A stretch of DNA of 64,000 nt from Xiphias gladius (Eukaryota; Chordata; Actinopteri; Istiophoriformes; Xiphiidae). The DNA lies in NCBI RefSeq assembly GCF_016859285.1, contig NC_053414.1:8320517-8384516 (forward strand), given 5' to 3'. The position numbers were made by a program, and so were the translations under genes. The notes beneath the pieces are model-generated. The model saw only the letters and a list, made by a program, of their open reading frames with translations. It had not been told where the DNA came from and did not search any database. Of the stretch, positions 13,541 to 24,761 are shown piece by piece (positions within the stretch are counted from its first letter, which is position 1; every line of letters begins with the position of its first letter).

Positions 13541-14805
13541 TCATGTTTACCAGTTAGTTAAACAAAAGAGGGATTCACTGAGCTGATTTGTCACTGGATT
13601 AGTATCGGTTGGGGCTGACCCTTGAGTGCCGACCATTGACTCCATTTCCATCTCAATCTGTCAAGTGTACTCGGTTTAATTTCATCACAGCTCTTTAGCT
13701 CCAAGACTTGCTAAATTTGGCAAATTATGTTTGTTTACAGGCACCGAGGGTCACTAACATGGGTGTTTTGGCTCAGCTTTTGCTTACTACGGCTGGCGCC
13801 ATAGCTATAGTGAGCAAAAGACTATTACTAATTAATTACTAATTAAAGACTAATTAACTAATTGATTATCTTGTCAATCATCTAACAGTGACAACACCTG
13901 AGAGCTTGTGGCTATTGAGAGCTATCTGTTTGAATACAGACATAAGGATGAAAAATTAAAGAACCAGCTGGAAAGTGCTGACATTTTATGATGGACAGGT
14001 CACCACCACAGCTACCATGTATGTGACCATAAATTCATAAGATCCTGAGTTTAATAATGCTGAAACAATTCAATTGTTGAGGCTAACAGATTACAACCAA
14101 AGCTGCCAAATGACTGAAGCCATTATCAAAGGCTGCAAAAGAGGCCAGAATATTAAGAGGTGGCTGCACAGCTGACATCCTGCCAAAGCTGACAGAATGC
14201 CTTCAATATTTTAATTGTTTTTAATTCCCCTGATAATAGCCTTGTGTAAGTATAGCACATGTTTCAATAATGTAAAAAGCGATATCAATATGGTTAAACA
14301 CATTTTATGCAACACTTTTATACTCGGCACACACAAACAAACACATTCACACAAACAGGGATCTCACAATTGGCTCGGATTCAGCAATTAGGAAAAATTA
14401 AATTGACATAGAGAAGATTTGAGACTCTCTGCCAGACTTATGTTAGTAGCCGTAATTTAGCAGGATAATGTTGTCTGTGTATTTGGCTAAATTGCATTTG
14501 GCAGAACAATGACCTCCTGGTCGTCTGGTCAGATCTCTAATGTCAGTTGTGGCTGAATAAATCTGGTTTTTGGAAATGATGTGATTGAGGAAAGACAGAA
14601 AAGGATCCTTTCTTTTTAAGAAAGTATTACATAGTATTTGTGAGCTTTTCCAGCCTTTGTCTTTTTATACCTCCTGAGACTTTTTCACTATCCTGCCAGG
14701 TTTTATCAGCCTCTTAAGGTCAAAGGAAGGTCTCTTTAAACCTTGTACCTCTGCTGTCTCACTCAGAATCATCACTGCAGTTTTAGTTTTGCTTTATTCA
14801 CTTGA
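13541..14805. other. Non-coding; AT-rich
   Basis: It contains an imperfect 12-bp inverted repeat (ttttgcttacta / tagtgagcaaaa, 13778-13819) and an adjacent attaattacta-type AT-repeat (about 13820-13870). No gene was recognised. Confidence 0.4.
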
Positions 14806-14871
14806 GTAAATCAATATCACGGCAGCATTAGCCGTGATATTGATTTACACCAAGCATTTGCCTTGGTGTAA
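14806..14871. repeat. Two overlapping perfect hairpins
   Basis: GTAAATCAATATCACGGC (14806-14823) is followed, after a 7-nt loop, by its exact reverse complement (14831-14848). The right arm overlaps a second perfect inverted repeat, TTACACCAAG (14845-14854) and CTTGGTGTAA (14862-14871), also with a 7-nt loop. No terminal motif of a known element was recognised, and no coding frame runs through it. Confidence 0.8.
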
Positions 14872-15284
14872 GAATGAGGTGAAGAGTTTTTTTAAACACA
14901 AAAACAACTAAAACCAACAGGGACAACAGAACCAAACAAATGTCTGACAGTAGTTCATATCTACTCGCCCAGAGCAACTGAGAAGCCATTACTGTTGAAC
15001 CCTGAATGACAATGCTAAGTCCTGAAAAGTGTTTGAGGGGAACAGGGGAAGCTAATGTCCGTTTGACACTGAAAAAGCAATTATGTCAAGGTTTCATACT
15101 GTAGTTTGTATTAATCAAGGTTTAAAAAAACAAAAAAAATGACGAGCTAGCCGGCTTGACTGCAGATTGCAGGATGGTAGGTGCAGGCTTGGTAAAATGG
15201 GTTGCAAAGCATAGGTGTGCAAAAAACCCTCTGTGTGTGAGCGGTTGCAGTGCAAAAATGAGCGGGAGCAGGAGGGTGCAGCCT
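14872..15284. other. Non-coding; nothing recognised
   Basis: No open frame of note. There are short A-runs near 15124-15140. Confidence 0.4.
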
Positions 15285-15866
15285 TAAAGGTCCCATATTT
15301 TACATTTCATCTCTCATGCTCTGCTCTTTAGCTCAACCAAGAACAAGGCATTTTGTGTCAGCTTCTGAGCCTCTCTTCTGATTGGCTGACTTTTACCTGA
15401 GTGACGTACGCCCAGGCCAACCACAGGTAACGGACTGTAGCCTACTACTATGCCTTGGTAAAAGTCACCAATAAATGCAAATGAAGATGGTCTAATGCTC
15501 TGGTATTTCAGAAAAAATTAAACTTTAGCCACTGGTCTCTAATGTTACTATCCTTGGGAAGGCTGTGCAATGTTATATTGGCTTCCTGACAGCCAATGAT
15601 AGTGCAGCGTCTCCTCGACATTTTTCTGTCTTGTAGCTTGCTAGCTCAGCGACGGAATGACCGCTTGGTGTTGAGTTGCTATTAAAGTTAAAAAAAAAAG
15701 GTTGGAGGGCTGACTGTTTCGTTGTGACGTGACAAAATTACAGCAATCCTGACAGTTTCTGAATATGAGCTGTCTGCATTTTTCACACTATTTTATGTAG
15801 CACCTCTACCTGCTTTATAACCAAAAAAGTCAAGGAAATCTCACTTTCCACAATATGGGACCTTTA
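15285..15866. mobile_element. Non-autonomous inverted-repeat DNA transposon (taaaggtcccatatt ends)
   Basis: The 15-bp terminus TAAAGGTCCCATATT (15285-15299) is repeated exactly as AATATGGGACCTTTA at 15852-15866. The element is about 582 bp and has no transposase frame, so it would depend on a helper. I recognise these termini as a common teleost MITE-like family. A clean target-site duplication was not identified. Confidence 0.8.
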
Positions 15867-16510
15867 CAAAACAAGCAGAAAGTTAAAACACATCATTTTT
15901 TAAAATTTTGAACTATGTTTGCTAAAGTTACATTTTTAAGCAAAAGGAATTTGACATTTTGTTAACAGCGGAGCATAGTTTCCATACAATAAAACATCTC
16001 TATTCTGTAATCAGCCACATCAATAAAATATAAGTGGTGGTTTTGGCTCTGCAGTTGACAAGCTGTTTTCATCAGAGGTCTCGCCACTATGGATATTATT
16101 TCCCAACATTTTTTTTCACTGTTTCTTTGCCTTTGGTTCGCAGTGCACCCCTCTGGGTATGTTCTCTAGTGTTAAATGGCCCCTTGGTCTTGTTGCCAAA
16201 AAAAAGGAAGCTGAAGATGGAAATGAAGGAAGAAGAGGAGGGAGAGAAAGTCTATTGTTAGCATGGTTTCTGACAATGGTACAGCAATGACGCAAGGAGA
16301 GAGGAGATGACCAGAAGGAAAGAAACGGGAAGATAAGGAAAGGCGGAGAAGTGGGAAAAAGAGGAAAAGGAAAAGAGAGTACGGAGAAAAACACACTGAT
16401 GAGATGATGTGGTGGAAAGATCTTACTGGGTCAAGAAGACCCGGTGTCTGAAAAAATTAAACCAATCATGTGTTGAAGTGCCTCAATCATGAGTCCTTGG
16501 GTTATCTGAA

Positions 16511-16512
<2 letters not shown>
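15867..16512. other. Non-coding with a purine-rich tract
   Basis: From about 16199 to 16392 the plus strand is strongly purine-rich (GGAA/GAGA-type words). The minus-strand open frames there encode only Phe/Leu/Ser/Pro-rich low-complexity sequence. No gene was recognised. Confidence 0.5.

Positions 16513-16562
<50 letters not shown>
16513..16562 (+). repeat. (GT)n microsatellite, about 24 units
   Basis: An uninterrupted GT run, followed by an imperfect tgcgtgtgcgtg tail. Confidence 0.95.
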
Positions 16563-16567
<5 letters not shown>

Positions 16568-16924
16568 GCGTGTTTGTGTGATTGTGTGCGCACACGTGCA
16601 TTCATATCCTTGTAAGTGCTTCAAAAACCAGATGACAATTCACAAACACGGATGTCTGCTGTAAACTCATGTCCCCGCATGTTAGACATTACGTGCAGCT
16701 GGAAACCGGTAGGCTGAAAATTTCATCAAACAGGCATTTTATCTAATAGTAAAATACATATATTTTGAGGATTATATGGCAAATATGCAATGAAGATTAT
16801 ACGAAGGGAGGGTGTACTAGAGACAGGTATTATTTGATACTGAAGGGAGTGCATGAGTGTGTGAGAGCTAAGTGATATTACAAAGACAAGTATCAGTATT
16901 TTTCACCCAGTACCTCAGTATCAA
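16563..16924. other. Non-coding; nothing recognised
   Basis: No open frame or repeat identified between the microsatellite and the Tc1 fragment. Confidence 0.4.
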
Positions 16925-17175
16925 TAATGTAATTCAATGGTCCTTGTCATAGATTCCCCAAGTTTCTTAACTCTAATGAACACCATTCCTTCAAAAGATA
17001 ATCCCTCATGTTGGTGTTTTGATGATTGTGGTGCGAGACACGACGGTCCAAAATCTCACATAGTGGCTCAATTGGGTTGAGATCTGGTGACTGCGAAAAC
17101 CACAGCATATGAACCCATAACTTTCATACTCATCAAACCATTCAGTGACTCCCAACGCCCTCTGGAGGAGGACAC
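16925..17175 (-). pseudogene. Tc1/mariner transposase fragment
   Basis: Read on the minus strand, this matches the 3' part of a fish Tc1-like transposase. A TEWFDEYE segment is followed, after a frameshift, by a sequence corresponding to the usual SPDLNPIE motif, which carries the last catalytic acidic residue, and an EILDRRV-like stretch. Frameshifts and the missing front half show it is dead. Its relative at 26741-27115 carries the same region on the plus strand. Confidence 0.6.
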
Positions 17176-17404
17176 TGTCATCCAAGAAGAGTCCACTCTC
17201 ATCAGCATAGGAACATTTAATTGTAATATCGAAATTATCATTCATAAAACTTTGTATTGATGGGTAGAGTGTACCCAAACCATGCAAGAAAGCAGGCATG
17301 TAAGCCCGTTCTGTTCCCATGGTGTACTCCGCACAATGACTGTCCTTCATTGTCCTCCTGGTCGCACTTCCGACTGACAGTCTGTGTTGGCTTCTTTTAA
17401 TCAT

Positions 17405-17600
17405 GACCGCAATCGTTTCCTAACCTTAACCAAATTAATACTAATATAATAATGACAACAAAGGTCAAAGAAGAAATTTTAATCCTAACCACAATTTCTT
17501 TTCCTAAACGTAAATTGTTATTGCAACTCACATCTTTATCGCTTCCTAAATTTAACCAAGCGGATTTTCTGCCTAAACCTAACCAAACCTTAACTGTAGC
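17405..17600. repeat. Degenerate cctaacc-rich repeat
   Basis: Repeated words of the type tttcctaa(a/c)cttaacca occur every 30-60 bp. They look like a degenerate dispersed fish repeat rather than telomeric DNA, since no exact hexamer array is present. Confidence 0.4.
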
Positions 17601-17775
17601 TTAGTCAGATCAGAAAACAGTTTCACTTTTGCAACTACTGTCTGTAATGGTTTCGGAAGGTACAGGGAAATAATATGATACTGCTGAATCAAGCGACCCT
17701 TGTAAAGTATGTGTCAGTCTGGAAGGAAATTGCAAACAACATATTTCGTCATTTAATCTGGAGGATTTGTTGGTA

Positions 17776-18045
17776 TAACATTGACTCACCCACCTGTCAA
17801 GAAAATGGTGAAGGATGACTCATCTGACCATATTCATTTTTATCCTTGTGGCTGAAGCTCCTCCCTTTCTGCCCTAAATATAAACCAGCTTTCTGTTTAC
17901 TTACATCTCCTATCTAAACCTTGATCTAAAATCAGCTTTAATTGGGCCTGCTTGGGATTTTTATAACTGTCCAGAGCGTGATAATTGTATGTCCACTCAT
18001 TTATTCAGCCTTTCCCTTTAATTTGTCACCCGTCTGTATGCTGAT
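17776..18045. mobile_element. Scattered Tc1-like fragments
   Basis: atggtgaaggatgactcatc (about 17805) resembles a segment of Tc1-like elements. ccctttaatttgtcacccgt (about 18015) resembles the sub-terminal end of the same family, also seen at 27080-27105. They appear to be separated pieces of one or more broken copies. Confidence 0.35.
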
Positions 18046-18199
18046 AATGATATTTCTGGGTGTGACTACAGCCGTAGCAGTCTCGAGACCCGGGGTGCGT
18101 ATTTTTAAATGTGAGAAAAGAAGAAGACTGCAAGCTAGCAAGCAGGGATGTAATCGTTTTATGAGGCCTAAAATATACAGACAGCACCTTTTTCTTGAG

Positions 18200-18242
18200 A
18201 AATGGTAAATGTTAACAGAACTTCGTTTAGAGGTAAAGTCCA
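18200..18242 (+). repeat. Terminal fragment of the aaaggtgccctgtgg MITE family
   Basis: The words aacttcgtttagaggtaaag and tccacagggtacattt match the right end of the intact element at 19988-20355. The rest of the copy was not recognised. Confidence 0.35.
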
Positions 18243-19987
18243 CAGGGTACATTTGACCCGTGAGAAAACCTCACCTGAAACTTAATAATGTAGTTGTAGT
18301 TCCCAAATCATTGCCCAAATGTAAGCCTGAACTTCACCCAAACCTTAAACAAAGTGGTTTCATCTTCTGAAATCTGTAATCTTTCTACATGGTGAACAAG
18401 TAAAATTAGAATATCCATCTTGTTCTGCAGTCACGTGTACCTCATTTAATAAAGGAATGAGAGATACTCATAACTAAATTCAAATCCCATTAAGATTTAC
18501 AAAAGCCTGCGGGAACAAGAGAAGATTGGACAAAGGTTTTGAGAAATGTTCAGAACCCTTTTATCTGTCAAGCCTCCCAGCCCTTTTTATGTCCCTGTTA
18601 GCTACAGACAAAGTTCTTCCAAGAACAGCTGTGGCGCAGGTTCTTTTAAAATAAGTGTAAATCCTGGGACGTTTCAGACGCAGTTACAGGTGACCACAGA
18701 CACACCGGTTTGCTCTTTTAATGGAACACCAAATGCACATAATTTAGTACACGCATCCTCCATTAACACAGCGCTAAACTGAGAAAGAGAGAGGGAGGTA
18801 GATGAAAGTAAAGAGAGAAGGAGAGATGAAAGACACAGTCACGGCATAATGGCATTGAAATTTTCCAAGGTACAAAGCAACCTTATCCAATGGCATAAAT
18901 AGGACAGTTTCAACACAGTTTGATGCTTTGAGTGCTGCTCCACTTCACTTTTGCAGCCTGGACAGGAGTGTGATTAGCTGCCTGATGTCACAGCAGTTCA
19001 TGATATTCACCACCTTTGTCTTGCACACAACTGGAAGCAGCCTGAGGGAAGATTAGATTTTGTTGTCTGCATGCATGCATCTGTGTACGTGCGAGTGTGT
19101 GTCTGTGTGTGTTTTAATTCATTAACCTTTAAAGCTATTTCAGCATCCTGTTTCAGTCCTTTACTCAACAAGGCATGTGCTGGTTAAACAGGCCAAAACT
19201 CTCCTGTTATCAAATAACCAAAAATGATACAATCTTGTATTCCTATATTCAATCAGTGTGATATCTGCAATAAAGGAAATCTTCTAAAGGGTCAGTTCAC
19301 CCAAATTGAAAACAAACACAGTATTTCCCCACTTACTTTTAGTGATATCTAGACATAAACAGAGAGACACTTTTGGTTAATATGTCTAGGTTTTGAGATG
19401 TTTGTCTCTGAGATGTCTGCCACTCCAATATACTTGAGGTAAAAGGAATTTCATTTTTATCTTCACTTAAACTACCTTCAATTGAAAGAACAGCCCCTAA
19501 TAAAACTGTGGATCCAGATCTGTGATTGGTTTACCAGTTAAAATCACTCTGGTGTTGCACTCATTAGTCTCTTTTATACAGCCTGTTCAAGGCAGGAACG
19601 TGGCACCTTTATTCCACCTCACCGTTCTCCATAAAAAGGTACCAACAGTGTTTTTTCCGGCAATAAGCCGGCAGCGGAGGTTGCCACAGAGCTGGATCAA
19701 CGTCTGCGTAAAAGGGAGAGCCGGAATGGCTGGACAGACGCAGACACTGCTGTGTTACATATAACGCCTCTGGCGCATTAATGCGTAATTTTTTTGGTTC
19801 GGCATAAACAAGCAGAGGCAGCATAATGACAGATCATCTTAACAGCAATATAGATCTCTGTTTAAAAGATATTGACAGTTATTTCAACGGTTGGGAACAC
19901 CTGAGCCAATCAGAGATTTGTAAGGGGATGAACAATGTGAAACGTGTAGATAAAATTGGGGCAGCTGACTTGCAGACACAACTTTTC
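18243..19987. other. Non-coding; nothing recognised
   Basis: Only short open frames are present, without recognisable domains. A gt-rich patch lies near 19085-19112. Confidence 0.4.
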
Positions 19988-20355
19988 AAAGGTACCCTAT
20001 GGTGTTTTTGACCACCGACAGTAGAGCAATGTTTTTATAAGTGTGTCCCCGTTTTGTTTGTTTCTGCCAATGGTTTAACACTATTCCACTGATCTAGGTG
20101 GCAATTACGCACCAAAAAAAGCAGAAATGGCCCAGCAAAACATGGAAAGGAAGAAGACTGATAGCAAGTAAACATAGATGTAAACAATGCAGGACTCAAA
20201 ATTTTCAAAACAATCAGCTGAGGAGATGTCTTGTGTGTAAGCAAATGCATGCAGCACGTCCTTTACGCTTCAAGAACACACTCAGTATGCTTTGGTGGTC
20301 TAATACTAAATGTAAACATGACTTTGTTTGAAAGAAAACTCCACAGGGCACCTTT
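19988..20355 (+). mobile_element. Non-autonomous inverted-repeat element (aaaggtgccctgtgg ends), intact copy
   Basis: The left end AAAGGTACCCTATGGTGTTT and the right end, which reads AAAGGTGCCCTGTGGAGTTT on the minus strand, form about 20-bp terminal inverted repeats with 3 mismatches. The element is 368 bp and has no transposase. Diverged relatives lie at 43450-43692 (reverse) and 45600-45855, with an end fragment near 18200. Confidence 0.7.
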
Positions 20356-21699
20356 AAGTGGCATACATTTCTTCAATTTGTATGAAAGGACACTGCTCCG
20401 CTGTTGACTGTAAATGATGTTGGCAGGATGTCTATGTCTTTCACTACTGATTGGATAGGGCAAAATACCCCCCCATCCCCTACCACCACCACCACCACTA
20501 CCAAAGACAAAACAGCTAACATGAACACAGTGTCGGACTGAGGTGAAGTGAGGGGAAAATCAAATGACAACTCATTTAGTCAGCCCGTCAGGCTAGGACA
20601 CCTATTCTAGAAAGACACGGGGCAGTTGTTAAATTTTAAATTCAGTTATTAAATCCTGTGAGCACCACAGACATTTCATTCACCAAATTACATACTGGGG
20701 GAGGCATCAGCAAAGTCAGAGACAGAAAACCTTTAATACCTAGGAAAACTGAACCAAACAAATCCCCAGGGTTAGAAACCACTTAAGGTCTGAGTGTTTT
20801 TTTGTTTGTTTTGTGTTATTTGGGTGAACAGACTCTTAAAATTTCCTCGGAATGAAGAAACCCTGCTTGTCTTGGGCTTAGTTCCGAGAATCTGGTCTTG
20901 CTTAAAAATCACATTAACCTGAAAAGTTGCAGCTAATATGTGCAAATTAAACTGTTGACTGTGGTCTGAGGTTTTCATTTTCCGCTTCATATACGATATA
21001 TTTCCTATTCTATGCAAATCATCTGTATGATTGCACACATGTACGACTGGTAATACATATCTTCTTTCACAGACTGCAGACACTCATGTTGACATTAACA
21101 TTTGAAGATCTTTACACAGACACTGAATTGTGGCAAAGGGGCTTTAGCTTTTCTGTGAGCAACAACTACAATCAAAACCATTGGCAAAGCAGTAAGATAT
21201 GAAGAAAGGAAACAAAAAACTCATCACACTTTATGTCCTGCTGGATTATTGTCTGAAGCAGATGTAAGACACAACTGCGACTAGCAGCTGTATCGCTTAT
21301 GATATGACTTCCATGTAACGGTGCACTGCTGCAATCCATCCTTCTTACTGATAATTGGCATTTTAGCACAGGGCTTAATAACACTGCAACTCTTCTCCTG
21401 CTGGGTTTACTCCATCACTGCTCACTCTACCTGCCTTCAAAAAACCTGAACTCATTGGTGCGAACACTGGTCTTGGATCCCCTGTGCTTAGATGATACAG
21501 AGAGACTACTACACGCAGAAGGAAGGAGGGTGTAGACCAAGTCAGTTTTGTCCTCAAGAAAACAATGGCTTTTGCAAGGAATTTACCCAAATTGTCACCT
21601 GCAAACTTTGAATACGGAGCTGTGGGTGGTTTGGCTGCCTTCAGGACAAAAGCAAAAAGAAAAATTCCTCCCTGCTGATACATCAGATAATCTGCAGTT
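20356..21699 (-). other. 3' flank / probable 3' UTR of the GPCR gene
   Basis: No coding exon was seen. On the minus strand an ATTAAA hexamer (tttaat on plus, near 20731) could serve as a polyadenylation signal about 970 nt downstream of the GPCR stop codon. There is no supporting signal beyond the hexamer, so the transcript end is uncertain. A (cca)n run lies near 20480-20500. Confidence 0.3.
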
Positions 21700-22696
21700 T
21701 CATAGGGTAGTCAGTTCGGTTGTTTCTTCCTCCCTGTCTCCTACCAGAGAGTAGGTTTGTGCTTTTTTGCTTCTTTGCTGCCCAGTGGAACACAGAGCGT
21801 CTCTGCCAATGGTAACGGCATCTTTCTTATCAGCTGACAAACCACATATTCCCTCCCCTGAATGCCTCCTCAAAGGCAGCACATCTATTTCCACAGACTC
21901 ACTTCTTAAAGGTAATGATCCAGCGTTCTCAATCACAGAGTGTCTTCTTGTGGGCAAGAGGTCTGCTCTTTGTATGGACTGCTGGTGTGTGTGGAGCTGG
22001 GAGGGGAACAAAGAGCTGTCACACACACTGGGACTGAACCGACACCAGTCTGAGATACTGTGGTCGGATCCTGCTCGGCTGTCTGAACTGTCTCTGACCC
22101 TCTGCCCCAGTCCCTGGCCTCGAGCCAAGCTCAGCAGCCTGGGGATTGTAACCATGGATGCAGATGCTGCCACAGCAGCAGCAGCAATATGGTGGCCCTT
22201 AGCAGCAGTCACTCTGGTGTCTGTAATCACTGCAGCAGGAGACGCCACTGCAGCTGAGCCGGAGAACGAGGAGGAGCTGAAGACAGCGGCGACTTTCTGG
22301 TAGTATCGCGTCCGTATCACCTTTGCTGAGCGATACAGGTCGCCTATGAAACAGTAACAGATGGGGTTAAGGCTGGAGTTCGTCAGGCCCAGCCACTGGG
22401 CAAACGGTCGCGTCTGCAGCAGCCAAGATGGTGGCCTTTGCTCACAGTCGATCCAAAGGTCGGCCAAGTACAGCGGCAACCAGGAAACTGCAAACAGCAG
22501 CACCAGACACACCACCATCTTTGCGATCTTCTGGCGAGTCTTGAGGCGCGAGGTGTGCAGAGCCTGGCTGCGAGGATCGAGATCGGCGAAAGTAGATTTT
22601 TTCCCTCCCCAAAGCCGCCTCCCAGTGAGGAAGCCTATGGTGAGGTTAAAGGTCACGGGCAGGCAGTACAGCATCAGAAATAGTAGCACATTGTAT
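21700..22696 (-). CDS. Class A GPCR, exon 2 (TM5-TM7 and C-tail)
   Basis: This is the second and last coding exon of the receptor that starts at 24761. The acceptor reads TTCTCTTCTACAG before the first exon base at 22696. Joining exon 1 (ending GG) to this exon makes a split Gly codon and keeps the frame: ...LKQ-G-YNVLLF. The exon encodes residues 300-630: TM5 with P312, a basic third loop with RLKTRQKIAK, TM6 with SWLP (370-373, a variant of CWxP), and TM7 with NPICY (409-413, the NPxxY motif). The C-tail is about 210 residues, much longer than usual. It has an Ala/Ser-rich stretch, two RRHS sites that fit basophilic kinases, and the terminus TTL, which fits a class I PDZ ligand. The TM5-TM6 pattern resembles peptide receptors of the NPFF/QRFP/CCK/orexin type. 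I cannot name the orthologue. Confidence 0.93.
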
Positions 22697-23865
22697 CTGT
22701 AGAAGAGAAGGGCAATATTAAGATCGAGATACTGATTACTTTCCTTTCCAGAGGGATAAATACCCATGGAATCTGTAAGGTTTTTAGCTAAAATATCTCC
22801 ATTTAAAAATGCCTGGTGAGTCAAGGGTATTTTTATTACAACAACAACAACATGCTCCATTTAAAGTTATGGATGTTGCATAAGTATAGTTATCAGGAAC
22901 ACAATGGGCTCTTCTCAAGGCTATTCAATCTGCTCTTGTTTTCATAAACGAGATACAAGGATCGCTGTGACAATATTATAACCAGCAGCACTGTCTCTGA
23001 ACTCCCAAGAGAACTAGGCTGGCGGCTATCTGTAGATAATCAACACTATTTCCAACACTTTGCAGCGCACAGTTGCAAAGTGATTCACAGACAACGAAGC
23101 CATACCGGTATAACAGCTAAAAAGGTAAAAGTACAGACTGTACACAGCAGAGGATCCTGAGCCACCTGACAACTTGTGATTAAGGAAAACAAGATAGGGA
23201 TTTTAAAAAAAGAAACGAAAACCTGTCTCTGACCCTGTTTTTAATGTAGATCCTCAAGCACAGCATTTAAAAACCTCACAGGTTTCGAGTGGCCACTACA
23301 TCCCCATATGAGCCAAACTGGAAGAGGGAGCTGGGACAATTGATCGCAAGCTTGCTTTACATCGCTTCATGTCATCTTTTACAAGTTGCTCTAAAACGCA
23401 ATGCAAAGACTACAGATGACAACCAGCTGACAGCCAACCTGCATGTAAGTTCAACTAGCACGGTAAAGTTTAACTTAGCTCAGTTCTGGTGTCTGTGGTC
23501 TTTTTTCTCGTGGGGGGGGGCAGAAAAGGAGAAGAAGCTTTGAATGGGTGAAATCATCGCTTGGCTTGGCTGAACAGCCAATCTGGGAGTTCGCTGTCAC
23601 TGACAGCCTCCTCCAATTCAACATGCTCAGTGGGTCGCTAAGAGCCGGCAACCACCAAAAAAGCTGGACAACAGAAAAACTCAAAGCGACGGAAGTCCAT
23701 ACTCAAACACCACCCATGAGCACTCAAGGCTGACTCAGCCTGGTGTGTCAGGACCCTGAAGCCCCATTTCCGAGGTTGATGATCATTCATTAATCTGAAT
23801 CCTGCAATACAGACGAGGTCGTGCACATACGCCGTATATATTCTATAGTCTGGCGGAGCACCTAC
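22697..23865 (-). other. GPCR intron 1
   Basis: A 1169-bp intron bounded on the minus strand by donor GTAGGT (23865-23860) and a polypyrimidine-AG acceptor (…CTACAG, ending 22697). It interrupts the gene just after extracellular loop 2, before TM5. No further exon or repeat was recognised inside it. A G-run lies near 23512-23520. Confidence 0.85.
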
Positions 23866-24761
23866 CCCTGTTTAAGGCGATGCTGAGGCCATTCCTCCTG
23901 ACAGACCAAGATGGCGAAAGTCCCAAAGCTGATCTCCCGCCTCCGGTTCATCACTGCAATAGGAGCGCACATGATCGAGGACACCGTCCACACCACGGCG
24001 ACAGTTGCCAAGATTCGCCGGCGGGTAAACATGGAGCGAGCTTGCAGAGGTGATTGAACACTGTAGTAGCGATTCACACTGATAACCGTCAGTGTTAACA
24101 CGCTGGCGGAGACTGAGACGGCCTGCGTGAAGGGCACGGCTCGACAGAGGAGGTCACCGTAAACCCAGGCCATGTAGATCTGGCTCCCCAGAGTGATGGG
24201 CATGCAGACACACACCACGGCCAGGTCACACACCGCCAGGTTCACCAGTAGACTGCGCGTGGCACTGACACTGGCCAGCCGCCGGCTGCGCCTGTTGGTG
24301 AGGACACGCAGGGACATTAAATTCCCAATGAATCCCAGAATGAAGGATAGGCAGTACATGATGGTCAGAGCAATGGTGCTGGGCTCCTGGAGGGTCCACA
24401 GCAGCATGCTCTCCAGATCGGCCAAGTCATTAGAGGAAAAGTTGGACAGAGACAAAGGAAAGGAGGAGGAGGAGGGTTGGTAGACAAAAGCGGATGTCTG
24501 TCGAAAGGATAACGAGGAGGTGGTGGAGAGGAGAGGGGAGGGAAAGAGGGAGGAGTATGGAATGAGGGAGGAGGGAAGCAGAGAGGGCAGAGGTTGACGG
24601 AGGGAGGCAGTGGGGGAGCTGAAGGTGGAGGACAGCATTAGAGAGCTGTGGAAGCTGTAGGTGTGGTTGAGTCTCTCCTGAGAGCCTTCATACTGCAGCA
24701 GTGGAGAGAAGCTGGGCTGGACTGAGCTCCAAAGCAACGGCTGGCCCTTGGACAGATCCAT
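23866..24761 (-). CDS. Class A GPCR, exon 1 (N-terminus to TM4/ECL2)
   Basis: This exon encodes residues 1-298 and part of 299 of a predicted 630-aa rhodopsin-class G-protein-coupled receptor of the plasma membrane. I chose ATG 24761-24759 because it is the first in-frame ATG, has a strong AGC-ATG-G context, and no in-frame ATG precedes it back to the stop at 24861. The first ~125 residues form a Ser/Pro/Leu-rich extracellular region with sequons at N32 (NHT) and N107 (NFS) and no clear signal peptide. TM1 spans about 128-153 (N147 of the GN motif), TM2 171-189 (LAVCD, D179), ECL1 has W199 and C206, and TM3 ends in NRY (230-232) in place of DRY. TM4 has W258, and C287 in ECL2 should pair with C206. 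Ligand and G-protein partner are unknown. A peptide ligand is inferred from similarity of TM3 and TM5 to NPFF/QRFP/CCK-type receptors. Confidence 0.93.

Noticed and set aside
17405..17600. Interstitial telomeric repeat
   Set aside because: The cctaacc words are irregularly spaced and do not form a ccctaa hexamer array.
21767..22303. 178-codon plus-strand frame
   Set aside because: It is antisense to the GPCR C-tail exon. Alanine-rich and serine-rich coding on the other strand keeps it open.
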